In this document: positions 1 to 13,999 of the stretch, piece after piece | How positions within the stretch are numbered: position 1 is the first letter of the stretch | How the letters are laid out: each line of letters starts with the position of its first letter | Translations under genes and position numbers: made by a program | Source: Xanthostigma xanthostigma | Lineage: Eukaryota > Arthropoda > Insecta > Raphidioptera > Raphidiidae | Assembly (NCBI GenBank): GCA_963575645.1 | Contig: OY754465.1 | Coordinates: 29,709,501-29,773,500, forward strand | Length of the DNA stretch: 64,000 nucleotides | Direction: 5' to 3' | The notes under the pieces: model-generated | What the model was told of the DNA's origin: nothing | What the model saw: the letters and a program-made list of their open reading frames with translations, nothing else | The model's database searches: none

Positions 1-825
1 AAGAAAATGCAAACTGCATATTAACTAATATTTTAACGCATACAAGCAGTTTTTACAAGCTTTATGACAATTAGGTGCAAATGAGTCCTTATAGGCAAAA
101 TTGCTTTATTTCATGAGGGTAAGTCTATTTACACTATAACATTCACGTTTGGATCATTCGCTCATAAGAAAATGCAAACTGCATATTTACTATCATTTTA
201 ACGCATACAAGCAGTTTTTACATGCTTTATGACAATTAGGTGCAAATGAGTCTTTATAGGCAAAATTGCTTTATTTCATGAAGGTAAGTCTATTTACACT
301 ATAACATTCAGGTTTGGATCATTCTCTCATAAGAAAATGCAAACTGCATATTAACCATTATTTTAACGCATACAAGCAATTTTTACATGCTTTATGACAA
401 TTGCGTGCAAATGAGTCCTTATAGGCAAAATTGCTTTATTTAGCAAAGGTAAGTCTATTTACACTATAACATTCAGGTTTGGATCATTCTCTCATAAGAA
501 AATGCAAACTGCATATTAACCATTATTTTAACGCATACAAGCAGTTTTTACATGCTTTATGACAATTAGGTGCAAATGAGTCCTTATAGGCAAAATTGCT
601 TTATTTCATGAGGGTAAGTCTATTTACACTATAACATTCAGGTTTGGATCATTCGCTCATAAGAAAATGCAAACTGCATATTTACTATTATTTTAACGCA
701 TACAAGCAGTTTTTACATGCTTTATGACAATTAGGTGCAAATGAGTCTTTATAGGCAAAATTGCTTTATTTCATGAAGGTAAGTCTATTTACACTATAAC
801 ATTTAGGTTTGGATCATTCTCTCAT

Positions 826-990
826 AAGAAAATGCAAACTGCATATTAACCATTATTTTAACGCATACAAGCAATTTTTACATGCTTTATGACAATTAGG
901 GGCAAATGAGTCCTTATAGGCAAAATTGCTTTATTTCATAAAGGTAAGTCTATTTACACTATAATATTCAGGTTTGGATCATTCTCTCAT
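826..990 (+). repeat. Representative 165-bp satellite monomer
   Basis: This is a typical unit, given as a reference copy. It starts with 'aagaaaatgc' and ends with 'attctctcat'. It contains a short inverted repeat ATGCA-AAC-TGCAT near its start (834-846), a second pair AAGCA/TGCTT around the T-run, the invariant block 'ggcaaaattgctttatt', and a 'aaggtaagtc' string at 941-950. This copy carries the type-C variants: 'caattttt', 'aggggc', 'cataaagg' and 'ataatattc'. Other types differ at these same few positions, which are the useful markers for following unit order. Confidence 0.93.
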
Positions 991-1154
991 AAGAAAATGC
1001 AAACTGCATATTAACCATTATTTTAACGCTACAAGCAGTTTTTACATGCTTTATGACAATTAGGTGCAAATGAGTCTTTATAGGCAAAATTGCTTTATTT
1101 TACAAAGGTAAGTCTATTTTCACTATAACATTCAGGTTTGGATCATTCTCTCAT
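991..1154 (+). repeat. 164-bp satellite monomer variant (type D)
   Basis: This unit reads 'acgctacaag' where other units read 'acgcatacaag', a one-base deletion that makes it 164 bp. The same deletion recurs in many units across the window, for example near 2677, 13394, 34368, 47710 and 63650. It is usually preceded by a unit ending 'ataatattc', so it marks an inherited unit type rather than repeated independent deletions. These units account for the small departures of block offsets from exact multiples of 165. Confidence 0.9.
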
Positions 1155-3869
1155 AAGAAAATGCAAACTGCATATTAACTATTATTTTAACGCATACAAG
1201 CAGTTTTTACAAGCTTTATGACAATTAGGTGCAAATGAGTCCTTATAGGCAAAATTGCTTTATTTCATGAGGGTAAGTCTATTTACACTATAAAATTCAG
1301 GTTTGGATCATTCGCTCATAAGAAAATGCAAACTGCATAATTACTATCATTTTAACGCATACAAGCAGTTTTTACATGCTTTATGACAATTAGGTGCAAA
1401 TGAGTCTTTATAGGCAAAATTGCTTTATTTCATGAAGGTAAGTCTATTTACACTATAACATTCAGGTTTGGATCATTCTCTCATAAGAAAATGCAAACTG
1501 CATATTAACCATTATTTTAACGCAGACAAGCAGTTTTTACATACTTTACGACAATTAGGTGCAAATGAGTCTTTATAGGCAAAATTGCTTTATTTCATGA
1601 GGGTAAGTCTATTTACACTAAAACATTCAGGTTTGGATCATTCTCTCATAAGAAAATGCAAACTGCATATTTACTATCATTTTAACGCAGACAAGCAGTT
1701 TTTACATGCTTCACGACAATTGCGTGCAAATGAGTCCTTATAGGCAAAATTGCTTTATTTTACAAAGGTAAGTCTATTTACACTATAACATTCAGGTTTG
1801 GATCATTCTCTCATAAGAAAATGCAAACTGCATATTAACCATTATTTTAACGCATACAAGCAGTTTTTACATGCTTTATGACAATTAGGGGCAAATGAGT
1901 CCTTATAGGCAAAATTGCTTTATTTTATGAAGGTAAGTCTATTTACACTATAACATTCAGGTTTGGATCATTCTCTCATAAGAAAATGCAAACTGCATAT
2001 TAACCATTATTTAAACGCAGACAAGCAGTTTTTACATGCTTTACGACAATTAGGTGCAAATAAGTCCTTATAGGCAAAATTGCTTTATTTTACAAAGGTA
2101 AGTCTATTTTCACTATAACATTCAGGTTTGGATCATTCTCTCATAAGAAAATGCAAACTGCATATTAACTATTATTTTAACGCATACAAGCAGTTTTTAC
2201 AAGCTTTATGACAATTAGGTGCAAATGAGTCCTTATAGGCAAAATTGCTTTATTTCATGAGGGTAAGTCTATTTACACTATAACATTCACGTTTGGATCA
2301 TTCGCTCATAAGAAAATGCAAACTGCATATTTACTATCATTTTAACGCATACAAGCAGTTTTTACATGCTTTATGACAATTAGGTGCAAATGAGTCTTTA
2401 TAGGCAAAATTGCTTTATTTCATGAAGGTAAGTCTATTTACACTATAACATTCAGGTTTGGATCATTCTCTCATAAGAAAATGCAAACTGCATATTAACC
2501 ATTATTTTAACGCATACAAGCAATTTTTACATGCTTTATGACAATTAGAGGCAAATGAGTCCTTATAGGCGAAATTGCTTTATTTCATAAAGGTAAGTCT
2601 ATTTACACTATAATATTCAGGTTTGGATCATTCTCTCATAAGAAAATGCAAACTGCATATTAAGCATTATTTTAACGCTACAAGCAGTTTTTACATGCTT
2701 TATGACAATTAGGTGCAAATGAGTCCTTATAGGCAAAATTGCTTTATTTTACAAAGGTAAGTCTATTTTCACTATAACATTCAGGTTTGGATCATTCTCT
2801 CATAAGAAAATGCAAACTGCATATTAACTATTATTTTAACGCATACAAGCAGTTTTTACAAGCTTTATGACAATTAGGTGCAAATGAGTCCTTATAGGCA
2901 AAATTGCTTTATTTCATGAGGGTAAGTCTATTTACACTATAACATTCAGGTTTGGATCATTCGCTCATAAGAAAATGCAAACTGCATATTTACTATCATT
3001 TTAACGCATACAAGCAGTTTTTACATGCTTTATGACAATTAGGTGCAAATGAGTCTTTATAGGCAAAATTGCTTTATTTCATGTAGGTAAGTCTATTTAC
3101 ACTATAACATTCAGGTTTGGATCATTCTCTCATAAGAAAATGCAAACTGCATATTAACCATTATTTTAACGCATAAAAGCAATTTTTACATGCTTTATGA
3201 CAATTAGGGGCAAATGAGTCCTTATAGGCAAAATTGCTTTATTTCATGAAGGTAAGTCTATTTACACTATAATATTCAGGTTTGGATCATTCTCTCATAA
3301 GAAAATGCAAACTTCATATTAACCAATATTTTAACGCTACAAGCAGTTTTTACATGCTTTATGACAATTAGGGGCAAATGAGTCCTTATAGGCAAAATTG
3401 CTTTATTTCATGAGGGTAAGTCTATTTACACTATAACATTCAGGTTTGGATCATTCGCTCATAAGAAAATGCAAACTGCATATTTACTATCATTTTAACG
3501 CATACAAGCAGTTTTTACATGCTTTATGACAATTAGGTGCAAATGAGTCTTTATAGGCAAAATTGCTTTATTTCATGAAGGTAAGTCTATTTACACTATA
3601 ACATTCAGGTTTGGATCATTCTCTCATAAGAAAATGCAAACTGCATATTAACCATTATTTTAACGCATACAAGCAATTTTTACATGCTTTATGACAATTA
3701 GAGGCAAATGAGTCCTTATAGGCAAAATTGCTTTATTTCATAAAGGTAAGTCTATTTACACTATAATATTCAGGTTTGGATCATTCTCTCATAAGAAAAT
3801 GCAAACTGCATATTAACTATTATTTTAACGCTTACAGGCAGTTTTTACAAGCTTTATGACAATTAGGTG

Positions 3870-6815
3870 CAAATGTGTCCTTATAAGCAAAATTGCTTTA
3901 TTTCATGAGGGTAAGTCTATTTACACTATAACATTCAGGTTTGGATCATTCGCTCATAAGAAAATGCAAACTGCATATTTACTATCATTTTAACGCATAC
4001 AAGCAGTTTTTACATGCTTTATGACAATTAGGTGCAAACGAGTCTTTATAGGCAAAATTGCTTTATTTCATGAAGGTAAGTCTTGTTACACTATAACATT
4101 CAGGTTTGGATCATTCTCTCATAAGAAAATGCAAACTGCATATTAACCATTATTTTAACGCATACAAGCAGTTTTTACATGCTTTATGACAATTAGGGCC
4201 AAATGAGTCCTTATAGGCAAAATTGCTTTATTTCATGAAGGTAAGTCTATTTACACTATAATATTCAGGTTTGGATCATTCTCTCATAAGAAAAGGCAAA
4301 CTGCATATTAACCATTATTTTAACGCTACAAGCAGTTTTTACATGCTTTATGACAATTAGGGGCAAATGAGTCCTTATAGGCAAAATTGCTTTATATCAT
4401 GAAGGTAAGTCTATTTACACTATAACATTCAGGTTTGGATCATTCTCTCATAAAAAAATGCAAACTGCATATTAACCATTGTTTAAACGCAGACAAGCAG
4501 TTTTTACATGCTTTTCGACAATTAGGTGCAAATGAGTCCCTTATAGGCAAAAGTGCTTTATTTTACAAAGGTAAGTCTATTTTCACTATAACATTCAGGT
4601 TTGGATCATTCTCTCATAAGAAAATGCAAACTGCATATTAACTATTATTTTAACGCATACAAGCAGTTTTTACAAGCTTTATGACAATTAGGTGCAAATG
4701 AGTCCTTATAAGCAAAATTGCTTTATTTCATGAGGGTAAGTCTATTTACGCTATACAATTCAGGTTTGGATCATTCGCTCATAAGAAAATGCAAACTGCA
4801 TATTTACTATCATTTTAACGCATACAAGCAGTTTTTACATGCTTTATGACAATTAGGTGCAAATGAGTCTTTATAGGCAAAATTGCTTTATTTCATGAAG
4901 GTAAGTCTATTTACACTATAACATTCAGGTTTGGATCATTCTCTCATAAGAAAATGCAAACTGCATATTAACCATTATTTTAACGCATACAAGCAGTTTT
5001 TACATGCTTTATGACAATAAGGGCCAAATGAGTCCTTTTAGGCAAAATTGCTTTAATTCATGAAGGTAAGTCTATTTACACTATAATATTCAGGTTTGGA
5101 TCATTCTCTCATAAGAAAATGCAAACTGCATATTAACCATTATTTTAACGCTACAAGCAGTTTTTACATGCTTTATGACAATTAGGGGCAAATGAGTCCT
5201 TATAGGCAAAATTGCTTTATATCATGAAGGTAAGTCTATTTACACTATAACATTCAGGTTTGGATCATTCTCTCATAAGAAAATGCAAACTGCATATTAA
5301 CCATTATTTTAACGCAGACAAGCAGTTTTTACATGCTTCACGACAATTGCGTGCAAATGAGTCCTTATAGTCAAAATTGCTTTATTTTATGAAGGTAAGT
5401 CTATTTACACTATAACATTCAGGTTTGGATCATTCTCTCATAAGAAAATGCAAACTGCATATTAACCATTATTTAAACGCAGACAAGCAGTTTTTACATG
5501 CTTTACGACAATTAGGTGCAAATGAGTCCTTATAGGCAAAATTGCTTTATTTTACAAAGGTAAGTCTATTTTTTTTATAACATTCAGGTTTGGATCATTC
5601 TCTCATAAGAAAATGCAAACTGCATATTAACTATTATTTTAACGCAGACAAGCAGTTTTTACATGCTTTACGACAATTAGGTGCAAATGAGTCCTTATAG
5701 GCAAAATTGCTTTATTTCATGAGGGTAAGTCTATTTTCACTATAACATTCAGGTTTGGATCATTCTCTCATAAGAAAATGCAAACTGCATATTAACTATT
5801 ATTTTAACGCATACAAGCAGTTTTTACAAGCTTTATGACAATTAGGTGCAAATGAGTCCTTATAGGCAAAATTGCTTTATTTCATGAGGGTAAGTCTATT
5901 TTCACTATAACATTCAGGTTTGGATCATTCTCTCATAAGAAAATGCAAACTGCATATTAACCTTTATTTTAACGCATACAAGCAATTTTTACATGCTTTA
6001 TGACAATTAGGGGCAAATGAGTCCTTATAGGCAAAATTGCTTTATTTCATGAAGGTATGTCTATTTACACTATAATATTCAGGTTTGGATCATTCTCTCA
6101 TAAGAAAATGCAAACTGCATATTAACCATTATTTTAACGCTACAACCAGTTTTTACATGCTTTATGACAATTAGGTGCAAATGAGTCCTTATAGGCAAAA
6201 TTGCTTTATTTTACAAAGGTAAGTCTATTTACACTATAACATTCAGGTTTGGATTATTCTCTCATAAGAAAATGCAAACTGCATATTAACAATTATTTTA
6301 ACGCATGCAAGAAGTTTTTACATGCTTTATGACAATTAGGGGCAAATGAGTCCTTATAGGCAAAATTGCTTTATTTTATGAAGGTAAGTCTATTTACACT
6401 ATAACATTCAGGTTTGGATCATTCTCTCTTAAGAAAATGCAAACTGCATATTAACCATTATTTAAACGCAGACAAGCAGTTTTTACATGCTTTACGACAA
6501 TTAGGTGCAAATGAGTCCTTATAGGCAAAATTGCTTTATTTTACAAAGGTAAGTCTATTTTCTTTATAACATTCAGGTTTGGATCATTCTCTCATAAGAA
6601 AATGCGAACTGCATATTAACTATTATTTTAACGCATACAAGCAGTTTTTACAAGCTTTATGACAATTAGGTGCAAATGAGTCCTTATAAGCAAAATTGCT
6701 TTATTTCATGAGGGTAAGTCTATTTACACTATAACATTCAGGTTTGGATCATTCGCTCATAAGAAAATGCAAACTGCATATTTACTATCATTTTAACGCA
6801 TACAAGCAGTTTTTC
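3870..6815 (+). repeat. Long satellite block, left copy (pairs with 21719-24829)
   Basis: Rare variants in this stretch recur near 22-25 kb at constant offsets: 'aaatgtgtcc' (3871 and 21720), 'aaacgagtct' (4036 and 21885) and 'aaaaggcaaa' (4291 and 22140) at 17849 bp. After one extra monomer in the right copy, 'aagtgcttta' (4551 and 22565), 'ttttttataa' (5571 and 23585) and 'aatgcgaact' (6601 and 24615) lie at 18014 bp. The two copies have since diverged by point changes and by local conversion of some units. Block edges are approximate. Confidence 0.75.
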
Positions 6816-8243
6816 ATGCTTTATGACAATTAGGTGCAAATGAGTCTTTATAGGCAAAATTGCTTTATTTCATGAAGGTAAGTATATTTACACTATAACA
6901 TTCAGGTTTGGATCATTCTCTCATAAGAAAATGCAAACTGCATATTAACCATTATTTTAACGCATACAAGCAGTTTTTACATGCTTTATGACAATTAGGG
7001 CCAAATGAGTCCTTATAGGCAAAATTGCTTTATTTTACAAAGGTAAGTCTATTTACACTATAACATTTAGGTTTGGATCATTCTCTCATAAGAAAATGCA
7101 AACTGCATATTAACCATTATTTAAACGCAGACAAGCAGTTTTTACATGCTTTTCGACAATTAGGTGCAAATGAGTCCTTATAGGCAAAATTGCTTTATTT
7201 TACAAAGGTAAGTCTATTTTCACTATAACATTCAGGTTTGGATCATTCTCTCATAAGAAAATGCAAACTGCATATTAAATATTATTTAAACGCATACAAG
7301 CAGTTTTTACAATCTTTATGACAATTAGGTGCAAATGAGTCCTTATAAGCAAAATTGCTTTATTTCATGAGCGTAAGTCTATTTACACTATACAATTCAG
7401 GTTTGGATCATTCGCTTATAAGAAAATGCAAACTGCATATTTAGTATCATTTTAACGCATACAAGCAGTTTTTACATGCTTTATGACAATTAGGTGCAAA
7501 TGAGTCTTTATAGGCAAAATTGCTTTATTTCATGAAGGTAAGTCTATTTACACTATAATATTCAGGTTTGGATCATTCTCTCATAAGAAAATGCAAACTG
7601 CATATTAACCATTATTTTAACGCTACAAGCAGTTTTTACATGCTTTATGACAATTAGGGGCAAATCAGTCCTTATAGGCAAAATTGCTTTATATCATGAA
7701 GGTAAGTCTATTTACACTATAACATTCAGGTTTGGATTATTCTCTCATAAGAAAATGCAAACTGCATATTAACCATTATTTTAACGCAGACAAGCAGTTT
7801 TTACATGCTTTATGACAATTGCGTGCAAATGAGTCCTTATAGGCAAAATTGCTTTATTTTACAAAGGTAAGTTTATTTACACTATAACATTCAGGTTTGG
7901 ATCATTCTCTCATAAGAAAATGCAAACTGCATACTAACCATTATTTTAACGCAGACAAGCAGTTTTTACATACTTTACGACAATTAGGTGCAAATGAGTC
8001 TTTATAGGCAAAATTGCTTTATTTCATGAGGGTAAGTCTATTTACACTATAACATTCAGGTTTGGATCATTCTCTCATAAGAAAATGCAAACTGCATATT
8101 TACTATCATTTTAACGCAGACAAGCAGTTTTTACATGCTTCACGACAATTGCGTGCAAATAAGTCCTTATAGGCAAAATTGCTTTATTTAGCAAAGGTAA
8201 GTCTATTTACACTATAACATTCAGGTTTGGATCATTCTCTCAT

Positions 8244-9891
8244 AAGAAAATGCAAACTGCATATTAACCATTATTTTAACGCATACAAGCAGTTTTTACA
8301 TGCTTTATGACAATTAGGTGCAAATGAGTCCTTATAGGCAAAATTGCTTTATTTCATGAGGGTAAGTCTATTTACACTATAACATTCAGGTTTGGATCAT
8401 TCGCTCATAAGAAAATGCAAACTGCATATTTACTATCATTTTAACGCATACAAGCAGTTTTTACATGCTTTATGACAATTAGGTGCAAATGAGTCTTTAT
8501 AGGCAAAATTGCTTTATTTCATGAAGGTAAGTCTATTTACACTATAACATTTAGGTTTGGATCATTCTCTCATAAGAAAATGCAAACTGCATATTAACCA
8601 TTATTTTAACGCATACAAGCAATTTTTACATGCTTTATGACAATTAGGGGCAAATGAGTCCTTATAGGCAAAATTGCTTTATTTCATAAAGGTAAGTCTA
8701 TTTACACTATAATATTCAGGTTTGGATCATTCTCTCATAAGAAAATGCAAACTGCATAAAACCATTATTTTAACGCTACAAGCAGTTTTTACATGCTTTA
8801 TGACAATTAGGTGCAAATGAGTCCTTATAGGCAAAATTGCTTTATTTTACAAAGGTAAGTCTATTTTCACTATAACATTCAGGTTTGGATCATTCTCTCA
8901 TAAGAAAATGCAAACTGCATATTAACTATTATTTTAACGCATACAAGCAGTTTTTACAAGCTTTATGACAATTAGGTGCAAATGAGTCCTTATAGGCAAA
9001 ATTGCTTTATTTCATGAGGGTAAGTCTATTTACACTATAAAATTCAGGTTTGGATCATTCGCTCATAAGAAAATGCAAACTGCATATTTACTATCATTTT
9101 AACGCATACAAGCAGTTTTTACATGCTTTATGACAATTAGGTGCAAATGAGTCTTTATAGGCAAAATTGCTTTATTTCATGAAGGTAAGTCTATTTACAC
9201 TATAACATTCAGGTTTGGATCATTCTCTCATAAGAAAATGCAAACTGCATATTAACCATTATTTTAACGCAGACAAGCAGTTTTTACATACTTTACGACA
9301 ATTAGGTGCAAATGAGTCTTTATAGGCAAAATTGCTTTATTTCATGAGGGTAAGTCTATTTACACTAAAACATTCAGGTTTGGATCATTCTCTCATAAGA
9401 AAATGCAAACTGCATATTTACTATCATTTTAACGCAGACAAGCAGTTTTTACATGCTTCACGACAATTGCGTGCAAATGAGTCCTTATAGGCAAAATTGC
9501 TTTATTTTACAAAGGTAAGTCTATTTACACTATAACATTCAGGTTTGGATCATTCTCTCATAAGAAAATGCAAACTGCATATTAACCATTATTTTAACGC
9601 ATACAAGCAGTTTTTACATGCTTTATGACAATTAGGGGCAAATGAGTCCTTATAGGCAAAATTGCTTTATTTTATGAAGGTAAGTCTATTTACACTATAA
9701 CATTCAGGTTTGGATCATTCTCTCATAAAAAAATGCAAACTGCATATTAACCATTATTTAAACGCAGACAAGCAGTTTTTACATGCTTTACGACAATTAG
9801 GTGCAAATAAGTCCTTATAGGCAAAATTGCTTTATTTTACAAAGGTAAGTCTATTTTCACTATAACATTCAGGTTTGGATCATTCTCTCAT
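8244..9891 (+). repeat. Higher-order repeat unit, copy 2 (10 monomers)
   Basis: This stretch repeats 496-2144 at an offset of 7748 bp with the same order of unit types and private variants, including 'ataaaattc', 'actaaaac', 'cacgacaattgcg' and the 'gtgcaaataagtcc' unit. It has a one-base deletion near 8757 ('ctgcataaaacc'). It runs straight into the next copy at 9892, so copies 2 and 3 are in tandem. The unit just before it (8079-8243) combines a 'cacgacaattgcg' first half with a 'tttagcaaagg' second half, which suggests an unequal-exchange junction. Confidence 0.82.
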
Positions 9892-11869
9892 AAGAAAATG
9901 CAAACTGCATATTAACTAATATTTTAACGCATACAAGCAGTTTTTACAAGCTTTATGACAATTAGGTGCAAATGAGTCCTTATAGGCAAAATTGCTTTAT
10001 TTCATGAGGGTAAGTCTATTTACACTATAACATTCACGTTTGGATCATTCGCTCATAAGAAAATGCAAACTGCATATTTACTATCATTTTAACGCATACA
10101 AGCAGTTTTTACATGCTTTATGACAATTAGGTGCAAATGAGTCTTTATAGGCAAAATTGCTTTATTTCATGAAGGTAAGTCTATTTACACTATAACATTC
10201 AGGTTTGGATCATTCTCTCATAAGAAAATGCAAACTGCATATTAACCATTATTTTAACGCATACAAGCAATTTTTACATGCTTTATGACAATTGCGTGCA
10301 AATGAGTCCTTATAGGCAAAATTGCTTTATTTAGCAAAGGTAAGTCTATTTACACTATAACATTCAGGTTTGGATCATTCTCTCATAAGAAAATGCAAAC
10401 TGCATATTAACCATTATTTTAACGCATACAAGCAGTTTTTACATGCTTTATGACAATTAGGTGCAAATGAGTCCTTATAAGCAAAATTGCTTTATTTCAT
10501 GAGGGTAAGTCTATTTACACTATAACATTCAGGTTTGGATCATTCGCTCATAAGAAAATGCAAACTGCATATTTACTATCATTTTAACGCATACAAGCAG
10601 TTTTTACATGCTTTATGACAATTAGGTGCAAATGAGTCTTTATAGGCAAAATTGCTTTATTTCATGAAGGTAAGTCTATTTACACTATAACATTTAGGTT
10701 TGGATCATTCTCTCATAAGAAAATGCAAACTGCATATTAACCATTATTTTAACGCATACAAGCAATTTTTACATGCTTTATGACAATTAGGGGCAAATGA
10801 GTCCTTATAGGCAAAATTGCTTTATTTCATAAAGGTAAGTCTATTTACACTATAATATTCAGGTTTGGATCATTCTCTCATAAGAAAATGCAAACTGCAT
10901 ATTAACCATTATTTTAACGCTACAAGCAGTTTTTACATGCTTTATGACAATTAGGTGCAAATGAGTCCTTATAGGCAAAATTGCTTTATTTTACAAAGGT
11001 AAGTCTATTTTCACTATAACATTCAGGTTTGGATCATTCTCTCATAAGAAAATGCAAACTGCATATTAACTATTATTTTAACGCATACAAGCAGTTTTTA
11101 CAAGCTTTATGACAATTAGGTGCAAATGAGTCCTTATAGGCAAAATTGCTTTATTTCATGAGGGTAAGTCTATTTACACTATAAAATTCAGGTTTGGATC
11201 ATTCGCTCATAAGAAAATGCAAACTGCATATTTACTATCATTTTAACGCATACAAGCAGTTTTTACATGCTTTATGACAATTAGGTGCAAATGAGTCTTT
11301 ATAGGCAAAATTGCTTTATTTCATGAAGGTAAGTCTATTTACACTATAACATTCAGGTTTGGATCATTCTCTCATAAGAAAATGCAAACTGCATATTAAC
11401 CATTATTTTAACGCAGACAAGCAGTTTTTACATACTTTACGACAATTAGGTGCAAATGAGTCTTTATAGGCAAAATTGCTTTATTTCATGAGGGTAAGTC
11501 TATTTACACTAAAACATTCAGGTTTGGATCATTCTCTCATAAGAAAATGCAAACTGCATATTTACTATCATTTTAACGCAGACAAGCAGTTTTTACATGC
11601 TTCACGACAATTGCGTGCAAATGAGTCCTTATAGGCAAAATACTTTATTTTACAAAGGTAAGTCTATTTACACTATAACATTCAGGTTTGGATCATTCTC
11701 TCATAAGAAAATGCAAACTGCATATTAACCATTATTTAAACGCAGACAAGCAGTTTTTACATGCTTTACGACAATTAGGTGCAAATAAGTCCTTATAGGC
11801 AAAATTGCTTTATTTTACAAAGGTAAGTCTATTTTCACTATAACATTCAGGTTTGGATCATTCTCTCAT
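9892..11869 (+). repeat. Higher-order repeat unit, copy 3 (12 monomers)
   Basis: This stretch repeats 1-2144 from its first base: the rare 'ttaactaat' and 'attcacgtttgg' variants of unit 1 and the 'ttgcgtg...tttagcaaagg' unit 3 all recur in place. It is 1978 bp rather than 2144 because one monomer, the 'aggggc...ttttatgaagg' unit at about 1814-1978 in copy 1, is absent. It also has a private deletion at about 11640 ('ggcaaaatactttatt'). Whole-monomer loss at this point is what unequal exchange or replication slippage would leave. Confidence 0.83.
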
Positions 11870-13999
11870 AAGAAAATGCAAACTGCATATTAACTATTAT
11901 TTTAACGCATACAAGCAGTTTTTACAAGCTTTATGACAATTAGGTGCAAATGAGTCCTTATAGGCAAAATTGCTTTATTTCATGAGGGTAAGTCTATTTA
12001 CACTATAACATTCACGTTTGGATCATTCGCTCATAAGAAAATGCAAACTGCATATTTACTATCATTTTAACGCATACAAGCAGTTTTTACATGCTTTATG
12101 ACAATTAGGTGCAAATGAGTCTTTATAGGCAAAATTGCTTTATTTCATGAAGGTAAGTCTATTTACACTATAACATTCAGGTTTGGATCATTCTCTCATA
12201 AGAAAATGCAAACTGCATATTAACCATTATTTTAACGCATACAAGCAATTTTTACATGCTTTATGACAATTAGAGGCAAATGAGTCCTTATAGGCAAAAT
12301 TGCTTTATTTCATAAAGGTAAGTCTATTTACACTATAACATTCAGGTTTGGATCATTCTCTCATAAGAAAATGCAAACTGCATATTAACCATTATTTAAA
12401 CGCAGACAAGCAGTTTTTACATGCTTTACGACAATTAGGTGCAAAAAAGTCCTTATAGGCAAAATTGCTTTATTTTACAAAGGTAAGTCTATTTTCACTA
12501 TAACATTCAGGTTTGGATCATTCTCTCATAAGAAAATGCAAACTGCATATTAACCATTATTTTAACGCATACAAGCAGTTTTTACATGCTTTATGACAAT
12601 TAGGGGCAAATGAGTCCTTATAGGCAAAATTGCTTTATTTCATGTAGGTAAGTCTATTTACACTATAACATTCAGGTTTGGATCATTCTCTCATAAGAAA
12701 ATGCAAACTGCATATTAACCATTATTTTAACGCATACAAGCAATTTTTACATGCTTTATGACAATTAGGGGCAAATGAGTCCTTATAGGCAAAATTGCTT
12801 TATTTCATGAAGGTAAGTCTATTTACACTATAATATTCAGGTTTGGATCATTCTCTCATAAGAAAATGCAAACTGCATATTAACCATTATTTTAACGCTA
12901 CAAGCAGTTTTTACATGCTTTATGACAATTAGGGGCAAATGAGTCCTTATAGGCAAAATTGCTTTATTTCATGAGGGTAAGTCTATTTACACTATAACAT
13001 TCAGGTTTGGATCATTCGCTCATAAGAAAATGCAAACTGCATATTTACTATCATTTTAACGCATACAAGCAGTTTTTACATGCTTTATGACAATTAGGTG
13101 CAAATGAGTCTTTATAGGCAAAATTGCTTTATTTCATGAAGGTAAGTCTATTTACACTATAACATTCAGGTTTGGATCATTCTCTCATAAGAAAATGCAA
13201 ACTGCATATTAACCATTATTTTAACGCATACAAGCATTATTTTTACATGCTTTATGACAATTAGAGGCAAATGAGTCCTTATAGGCAAAATTGCTTTATT
13301 TCATAAAGGTAAGTCTATTTACACTATAATATTCAGGTTTGGATCATTCTCTCATAAGAAAATGCAAACTGCATATTAACCATTATTTTAACGCTACAAG
13401 CAGTTATTACATGCTTTATGACAATTAGGTGCAAATGAGTCCTTATAGGCAAAATTGCTTTATTTTACAAAGGTTAGTCTATTTTCACTATAACATTCAG
13501 GTTTGGATCATTCTCTCATAAGAAAATGCAAACTGCATATTAACTATTATTTTAACGCATACAAGCAGTTTTTACAAGCTTTATGACAATTAGGTGCAAA
13601 TGAGTCCTTATAGGCAAAATTGCTTTATTTCATGAGGGTAAGTCTATTTACACTATAACATTCAGGTTTGGATCATTCGCTCATAAGAAAATGCAAACTG
13701 CATATTTACTATCATTTTAACGCATACAAGCAGTTTTTACATGCTTTATGACAATTAGGTGCAAATGAGTCTTTATAGGCAAAATTGCTTTATTTCATGT
13801 AGGTAAGTCTATTTACACTATAACATTCAGGTTTGGATCATTCTCTCATAAGAAAATGCAAACTGCATATTAACCATTATTTTAACGCATACAAGCAATT
13901 TTTACATGCTTTATGACAATTAGGGGCAAATGAGTCCTTATAGGCAAAATTGCTTTATTTCATGAAGGTAAGTCTATTTACACTATAATATTCAGGTTT

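Larger units (their letters stand above)
1..2144 (+). repeat. 13-monomer higher-order repeat unit, copy 1
   Basis: Thirteen successive monomers form a larger unit. In order they show: 'caagc...attcac...ttcgct' (1-165); 'tttactatc' (166-330); 'ttgcgtg' with 'tttagcaaagg' (331-495); an A-like, B, C and 164-bp D unit; then A with 'ataaaattc', B, a unit with 'catactttacg' and 'actaaaac', a unit with 'cacgacaattgcg', a 'ttttatgaagg' unit and a 'atttaaacgcagac' unit. The same order of private variants returns at 8244-9891 (equivalent to 496-2144) and 9892-11869. The phase of the unit boundary is arbitrary. Confidence 0.85.

Noticed and set aside
826..990. CENP-B box in the monomer
   Set aside because: No match to the TTCG....A..CGGG pattern is visible in the consensus unit or in the variants I read.
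4435..4641. A 68-codon open frame on the plus strand
   Set aside because: It lies wholly in satellite. It is open only because local variants remove stops that interrupt this frame in other units, and because 165 is a multiple of three. It shows no domain and is not conserved in neighbouring units.
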